NCBI GenBank assembly: GCA_964482535.1 | Contig: CAYZXU010000006.1 | Location: forward strand, 1 to 42,147 | Direction of reading: 5' to 3' | Length of the DNA: 42,147 nt | From: CAYZXU01 sp964482535 | GTDB lineage: Bacteria; Desulfobacterota; Desulfobacteria; Desulfobacterales; BuS5 | In this document: positions 38,623-42,147 of the stretch, one piece after another | Numbering within the stretch: the first letter of the stretch is position 1 | Layout of the letters: each line of letters starts with the position of its first letter | Notes under the pieces: generated by a model | Told to the model about the DNA's origin: nothing | Databases searched by the model: none | Seen by the model: only the letters and a program-made list of their open reading frames with translations | Program-made: the position numbers and the translations under genes

Positions 38623-40392
38623 ATGTTAAACGGCGGTCATTTTTTAATTCAATCTGTAACCCCTGAGCAGATTTTTACACCTGAAGAGTTTACAAAGGAA
38701 CATAATGCAATCTCAAAAGCAGTAAAAGACTTCGTTACAGGAGAACTTGTCAGCAGAGGTGAAGAGATCGAAAAAATTAATTATGAGCTTTCCAGAGAGT
38801 TGATGCTAAAGGCCGGTGAGCTTGGGCTTCTTTCTGCGGATATCCCGGAAGAGTTTGATGGAATGGAGTTAGACAAGATAAGTTCTGCTCTTATTTCTGA
38901 AAGATTTGGTGAGGGTGGCGGGTCATTCACCTTGACTGAATTGAACCATACAGGAATAGGCACGCTTCCGGTGGCTCTTTTCGGGACAGATGAACATAAA
39001 AAAAAATATCTTCCAGGTCTTGCGTCCGGTGAATTAATAGGAGCCTTTGGACTAACAGAGCCTGAAGCCGGATCTGATGCATTGAATGCAAAAACCACTG
39101 CCGAATTGAGTGAAGACGGTAAATATTATGTTTTAAACGGGACAAAAGCATTTATTACAAATGCCGGATTTGGAGATCTTATTTTTACAATGGCAAAGGT
39201 GGACGGTAAATATTTCACCTGTTTTATTGTGGAAATGGATTCTGAAGGTATTTCGCTGGATGAAGAAGAAGATAAGATGGGGGTAAAAGGTACATCCACA
39301 TGTTCGGTTATATTTAAAGACGTTAATGTTCCCGTGGAAAATGTCATAGCCGGTGTGGGCAAGGGGCATGTCATAGCCTTAAATGCTTTAAATATGGGCA
39401 GATTTAAAGTTGGTGCTATATGTATAGGTAATGCCAAAAATGCCTTTGGTGAAGCAGTAAGATATTCAAAGCAAAGGGTTCAGTTTGGTGTTTCAATTTG
39501 CGAATTCGGTCTGATCAAGGAAAAAATTGCCGACATGGGGATCCTGTTATTTGCCGGTGAAAGCATGATATACCGAACGGCTGATCTGCTTCAGAAAAAA
39601 ATATATGCTCCTGAAAACAGCCAGGACGATATCGGCTTAAGAACTGCAAAATCCCTTGAAGAGTACCTTGTTGAATGCTCCATTATGAAAATATTTGGAA
39701 CTGAAGCCCAGGATTTTGTAGTTGATGAAGCTGTCCAGATTTTTGGCGGGTACGGATATATTCACGGCAACCCTGCAGAACTTGCTTACAGAAATTCCAG
39801 ACCAAACAGGATATGGGAAGGGTCAAATGAAATTAACAGGATCGTTATCACAAGCACTCTGACAAAACGGGCTGATAAGGGAGCCTTTGATTTAGCATCA
39901 TCATTTAATGATGTTTCAGGAAAACTTGAAAAAGCCGAATCTGTTACAACAGACATGCCGGATAATCTTGATGCCCAGGCAAAAATGCTTGAGTCTGCTA
40001 AAATGCTCACTGTCTTTGTCATGGAAAAAGCTCATGTCAAACATGGAAAAGGTTTAAAAAATGAGCAGGAAGTAACAGGAACAATCAGCGACATGGTTAT
40101 TGCAGTTTACTCAATTGAAAGCTCCATACTAAGGGCCATCAAGATGCTTAAAGGCAAAAAGCCTTCAAAGGCTGATATTCCTGTTAAAATGTGCAAGGTT
40201 CTTGTGAACAGCTCAATGGAAAAAATGGCAGGCATGGCTAAAAAATGTTTGATCGCATGCGAAGAAGGGGAGCAGTTAACCAAAGATTTAAATATTGTCA
40301 AAAAAGTCACATCTGCTCCGGCTGTGAACACAATAGACTTAAGGCGCGATATTTCCGCATATTTTATACGCAAAGGCAGGTACACTATTTAG
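38623..40392 (+). CDS. Acyl-CoA dehydrogenase (long, VLCAD-like form)
   Basis: 589 residues, longer than the usual 380 because of a C-terminal helical extension of about 170 residues (from DLASSFNDVSGKLEKAESV on), like very-long-chain dehydrogenases and related bacterial proteins. Signatures: GAFGLTEPEAGSDALN, the FAD-binding VLNGTKAFITNAG, RVQFGVSICEFGLIKEKIADMG and QIFGGYGYIHGNPAELAYRNSR. The catalytic base Glu is expected in IWEGSNEINRIV. FAD-dependent oxidation of an acyl-CoA is expected; chain length is not readable. GGAGGAAAAA precedes the ATG. It is divergent from the TRAP/MFS/carboxylase operon, and probably part of the same pathway. Confidence 0.93.
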   Translation: MLNGGHFLIQSVTPEQIFTPEEFTKEHNAISKAVKDFVTGELVSRGEEIEKINYELSRELMLKAGELGLLSADIPEEFDGMELDKISSALISERFGEGGGSFTLTELNHTGIGTLPVALFGTDEHKKKYLPGLASGELIGAFGLTEPEAGSDALNAKTTAELSEDGKYYVLNGTKAFITNAGFGDLIFTMAKVDGKYFTCFIVEMDSEGISLDEEEDKMGVKGTSTCSVIFKDVNVPVENVIAGVGKGHVIALNALNMGRFKVGAICIGNAKNAFGEAVRYSKQRVQFGVSICEFGLIKEKIADMGILLFAGESMIYRTADLLQKKIYAPENSQDDIGLRTAKSLEEYLVECSIMKIFGTEAQDFVVDEAVQIFGGYGYIHGNPAELAYRNSRPNRIWEGSNEINRIVITSTLTKRADKGAFDLASSFNDVSGKLEKAESVTTDMPDNLDAQAKMLESAKMLTVFVMEKAHVKHGKGLKNEQEVTGTISDMVIAVYSIESSILRAIKMLKGKKPSKADIPVKMCKVLVNSSMEKMAGMAKKCLIACEEGEQLTKDLNIVKKVTSAPAVNTIDLRRDISAYFIRKGRYTI

Positions 40393-40473
40393 TAGGGGCA
40401 GAATCTATTTCTGCCCTGTAGCATTTTGGCGGACATGGAATCCAGATGGGGCGGATATGGAATCCGCCCCTAC
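40392..40473. repeat. Double-hairpin palindromic element between convergent genes
   Basis: GTAGGGGC at the left end and GCCCCTAC at the right end are inverted copies. Inside are hairpin 1, GGGCAGAA-N5-TTCTGCCC (40396-40416), and hairpin 2, GGGGCGGAT-N5-ATCCGCCCC (40448-40470). The phrase GGCGGAYATGGAATCC occurs twice in direct order. The first base overlaps the stop of the dehydrogenase gene. It may work as a bidirectional terminator; its form is that of a mobile or REP-like repeat. Confidence 0.75.
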
Positions 40474-40522
40474 GGTGGTGATTTCAATGATTCTGTAAAT
40501 ATGGTTTGGCATAATTACAAAT

Positions 40523-41260
40523 TCATGTAATCCATTTCTTGTTTATGTTTCTTATGCTTATGTAAAATAGAATTGCACAAAAGCATGTAATGATAAAAAA
40601 ATCCAAACTAAACGGCATCATATTCTTTTTATTGATAGCACCATGAAGAATATCAGCACCGTATGTTAGTGGTAACAGGTAGGACAACGGTCGTAGAAAC
40701 ACCGGAAGAGAGTCAATGGGAAAAAACAGACCACAGAGAAATATCATGGGAAAACGGAAAAAATTTGAAAAAGTCTGAGCTTCAAAAACCTCGCTGACAG
40801 AGACTGCTATAAAGAGCCCAAGAAATGTTGAAACAATTGCAATCAATATGATGCCCGGCAATACTATTATCCATGAAATATTAGAGAGATCTGTTAGAAA
40901 TAAAGCAAGAATAATGGGAACAACAGCGTTGGCTGAACCGAATAAGATTGCCCCTGCCGTCTTGGCCAGCATAAGAAGTTCCAGGGAAACAGGTGCAAGA
41001 AGTAAACGTTCGAATGACCGATTCTTTTTCTCAAATGTGATTGTTACTGCAAGCATGGAGGTTGTACCGAACAGAACAGACATTGCAATCACGCCTGGAA
41101 GCAGTGCCGGAATGCTTTCCGAACCACTACCCGATTTGATAAAAAACATGCTTGTCCAGGCCACAGGAAAAACCAGCCCCCAACTGATGTTTGGCGGTTT
41201 GAGATAATAAGCTCGCATGTCTTTTAATAGAATGTTCCAGAAAGGGAGCCATTTTTTCAT
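40523..41260 (-). CDS. ABC-2 type transporter permease
   Basis: 245 residues with about six transmembrane helices. ABC-2 features: an amphipathic start (WNILLKDMRAYYLKPPNISWGLVFPVAW), the cytoplasmic ERLLLAPVSLELLMLAKT segment, and the signature-like FRFPMIFLCGLFFPIDSLPVFLRPLSYLLPLTYGADILHG block spread over residues 165-206. It probably exports a drug, lipid or polysaccharide precursor with the ATPase whose stop overlaps its start by 4 nt. The substrate is not deducible. Confidence 0.9.
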   Translation of the reverse strand: MKKWLPFWNILLKDMRAYYLKPPNISWGLVFPVAWTSMFFIKSGSGSESIPALLPGVIAMSVLFGTTSMLAVTITFEKKNRSFERLLLAPVSLELLMLAKTAGAILFGSANAVVPIILALFLTDLSNISWIIVLPGIILIAIVSTFLGLFIAVSVSEVFEAQTFSNFFRFPMIFLCGLFFPIDSLPVFLRPLSYLLPLTYGADILHGAINKKNMMPFSLDFFIITCFCAILFYISIRNINKKWIT

Positions 41261-42147
41261 GCTGCACCGCCTTTTTTCTCGGTTTCTTTTCTCAAGGTGT
41301 TTGCTTCAATGCCGGTGATCCTCACAAATACATCTTCAAGTGATGGGCTTAAACGCCGGGCCTCTGTAACTTCAGCGTTATGATCTTCAATAAACCGAAA
41401 GAGCGGGCTAAGGCGGATGGGCTCTGCAGACTCAACGCGTAGCTGCTCGTCAGAAACAGGTTGAAACTCAAAATGAGGAAAGGCGCCGGCAAGCTCGCTG
41501 CATAGAGCCTTTGCCGAATTCAAGACAGAAATCAACATCACTTTCCTTTGCTGTTCCGGCTGTAAAAGATTTTTGACAGTGTCGATACGCACGATCTGAC
41601 CTTTGACGATGAAAGCGATACGTTCACACAGCCTTTCTGCCTCTTCGATGTAGTGTGTTGTAAGAAAGATTGTCGTTCCTGTATGGTGAAGATCGGCGAT
41701 AAGCTGTCTAATCCGACGGGCACTGGCCACATCAATGCCGGTTGTTGGTTCATCAAGGAACAGAATCTGCGGATTATGAATAATGCCGGCTGCAATTGCA
41801 AGTTTTCGTTTCATGCCCTTGGAGTAAGCGGCAAATTTCCGATCTGCTGCTTCCTTTAGTCCGAATGTTTTCAGCAATTCTTCGGCCCGTATTTGTCGAT
41901 CTTTTTTACGAATACCGTAAAGTGAGGCACAAAAACAGAGATTATCAAAACCCGACAGCTCGGGATAAAGGTTACTTTCGTCGGGGACAACACCGATCAT
42001 ATGCTGGGCCGCTTTTGGATTTTTGGTACACTCCTGACCTGCGACTCGGATAGTTCCCGAATCCGGCCTGGATAGGCCAGTAAGCATATTAATAGTAGTG
42101 GTTTTACCTGCTCCATTAGGACCAAGAAAACCGAAAAGCTCTCCCTG
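41257..42147 (-). CDS. ABC transporter ATP-binding protein, 5' end cut by window edge
   Basis: 297 residues visible; the start lies beyond the right edge. Walker A is GPNGAGKTT near the cut end, at about residues 9-17 of the visible part. The signature YSKGMKRKLAIAAGIIHNPQ follows (canonical LSGGQ replaced by YSKGM, usual for ABC-2 exporters of this subgroup), then Walker B ILFLDEPTTGID and the switch His in LTTHYIEEAERLCERI. The C-terminal 100 residues form the regulatory extension typical of DrrA-like or CcmA-type ATPases. It pairs with the permease by a 4-nt overlap. Confidence 0.93.
   Translation of the reverse strand, partial: QGELFGFLGPNGAGKTTTINMLTGLSRPDSGTIRVAGQECTKNPKAAQHMIGVVPDESNLYPELSGFDNLCFCASLYGIRKKDRQIRAEELLKTFGLKEAADRKFAAYSKGMKRKLAIAAGIIHNPQILFLDEPTTGIDVASARRIRQLIADLHHTGTTIFLTTHYIEEAERLCERIAFIVKGQIVRIDTVKNLLQPEQQRKVMLISVLNSAKALCSELAGAFPHFEFQPVSDEQLRVESAEPIRLSPLFRFIEDHNAEVTEARRLSPSLEDVFVRITGIEANTLRKETEKKGGAA

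Noticed and set aside
38781..40385. Long antisense open frames opposite the acyl-CoA dehydrogenase
   Set aside because: Shadow frames of a clear coding gene; no ribosome sites or family features.

Overview
The window looks like chromosomal DNA from an anaerobic, AT-leaning deltaproteobacterium of the sulfate-reducing Desulfobacterales type. This is inferred from gene content only: a class I hybrid cluster protein with its own Crp/Fnr regulator and an HcpR-type operator, a small low-molecular-weight sulfite reductase-like siroheme protein, CoA-ester catabolism genes, a TRAP transporter, and many short palindromic intergenic repeats. No rRNA, tRNA, integrase or CRISPR array was seen.

Layout. 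(1) 1-4587: nitrosative-stress and redox block. A ferredoxin (cut by the left edge), a zinc-ribbon HD protein and hcp form a minus-strand operon. It is divergent from a Crp/Fnr regulator (probable HcpR), and a perfect TTGAC-N4-GTCAA palindrome lies between them. A siroheme sulfite reductase-like gene follows. (2) 4847-8810: a hybrid histidine kinase with an HPt domain and an HD-GYP response regulator, probably one phosphorelay acting on cyclic di-GMP. (3) 8844-11320: a truncated porin-like remnant, a structured gene-poor stretch, and two translationally coupled exported proteins of unknown function. (4) 11536-17636: nitrogen assimilation operon glnD-amt-glnK-(amt remnant)-glnA. A consensus sigma-54 promoter lies upstream of glnD.

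(5) 18236-32116: an eight-gene, tightly packed, co-directional defence island. It contains brxP (PP-loop PAPS-reductase-like, with zinc ribbon and ferredoxin ends), a DUF4007 protein, a YhcG/DUF1016 PD-(D/E)XK nuclease, a small degenerate P-loop-like protein, brxC/pglY, pglZ and brxL, headed by a 755-residue protein. That first protein combines two RpoA-CTD-like HhH modules, a sigma-70 region 4-like HTH, a Cys cluster and a HARE-HTH-like winged helix. The core matches BREX type 4 (brxP, brxC, pglZ, brxL; no methyltransferase), so the likely self/non-self mark is a sulfur (phosphorothioate-like) DNA modification. The RNA-polymerase-like first gene, the embedded nuclease and the small degenerate ATPase-like protein are the least described parts and the best candidates for novelty.

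(6) 32250-40392: catabolic block with an acyl-CoA carboxylase carboxyltransferase subunit, a small Cys-containing protein, an enoyl-CoA hydratase/isomerase, an MFS carrier, TRAP DctM and DctQ and, divergently, an acyl-CoA dehydrogenase. Together they suggest uptake and beta-oxidation-like breakdown of an organic acid. (7) 40523-42147: ABC-2 permease and the start-truncated ABC ATPase of an export system.

All family names are from reading the translations. No database search was run.
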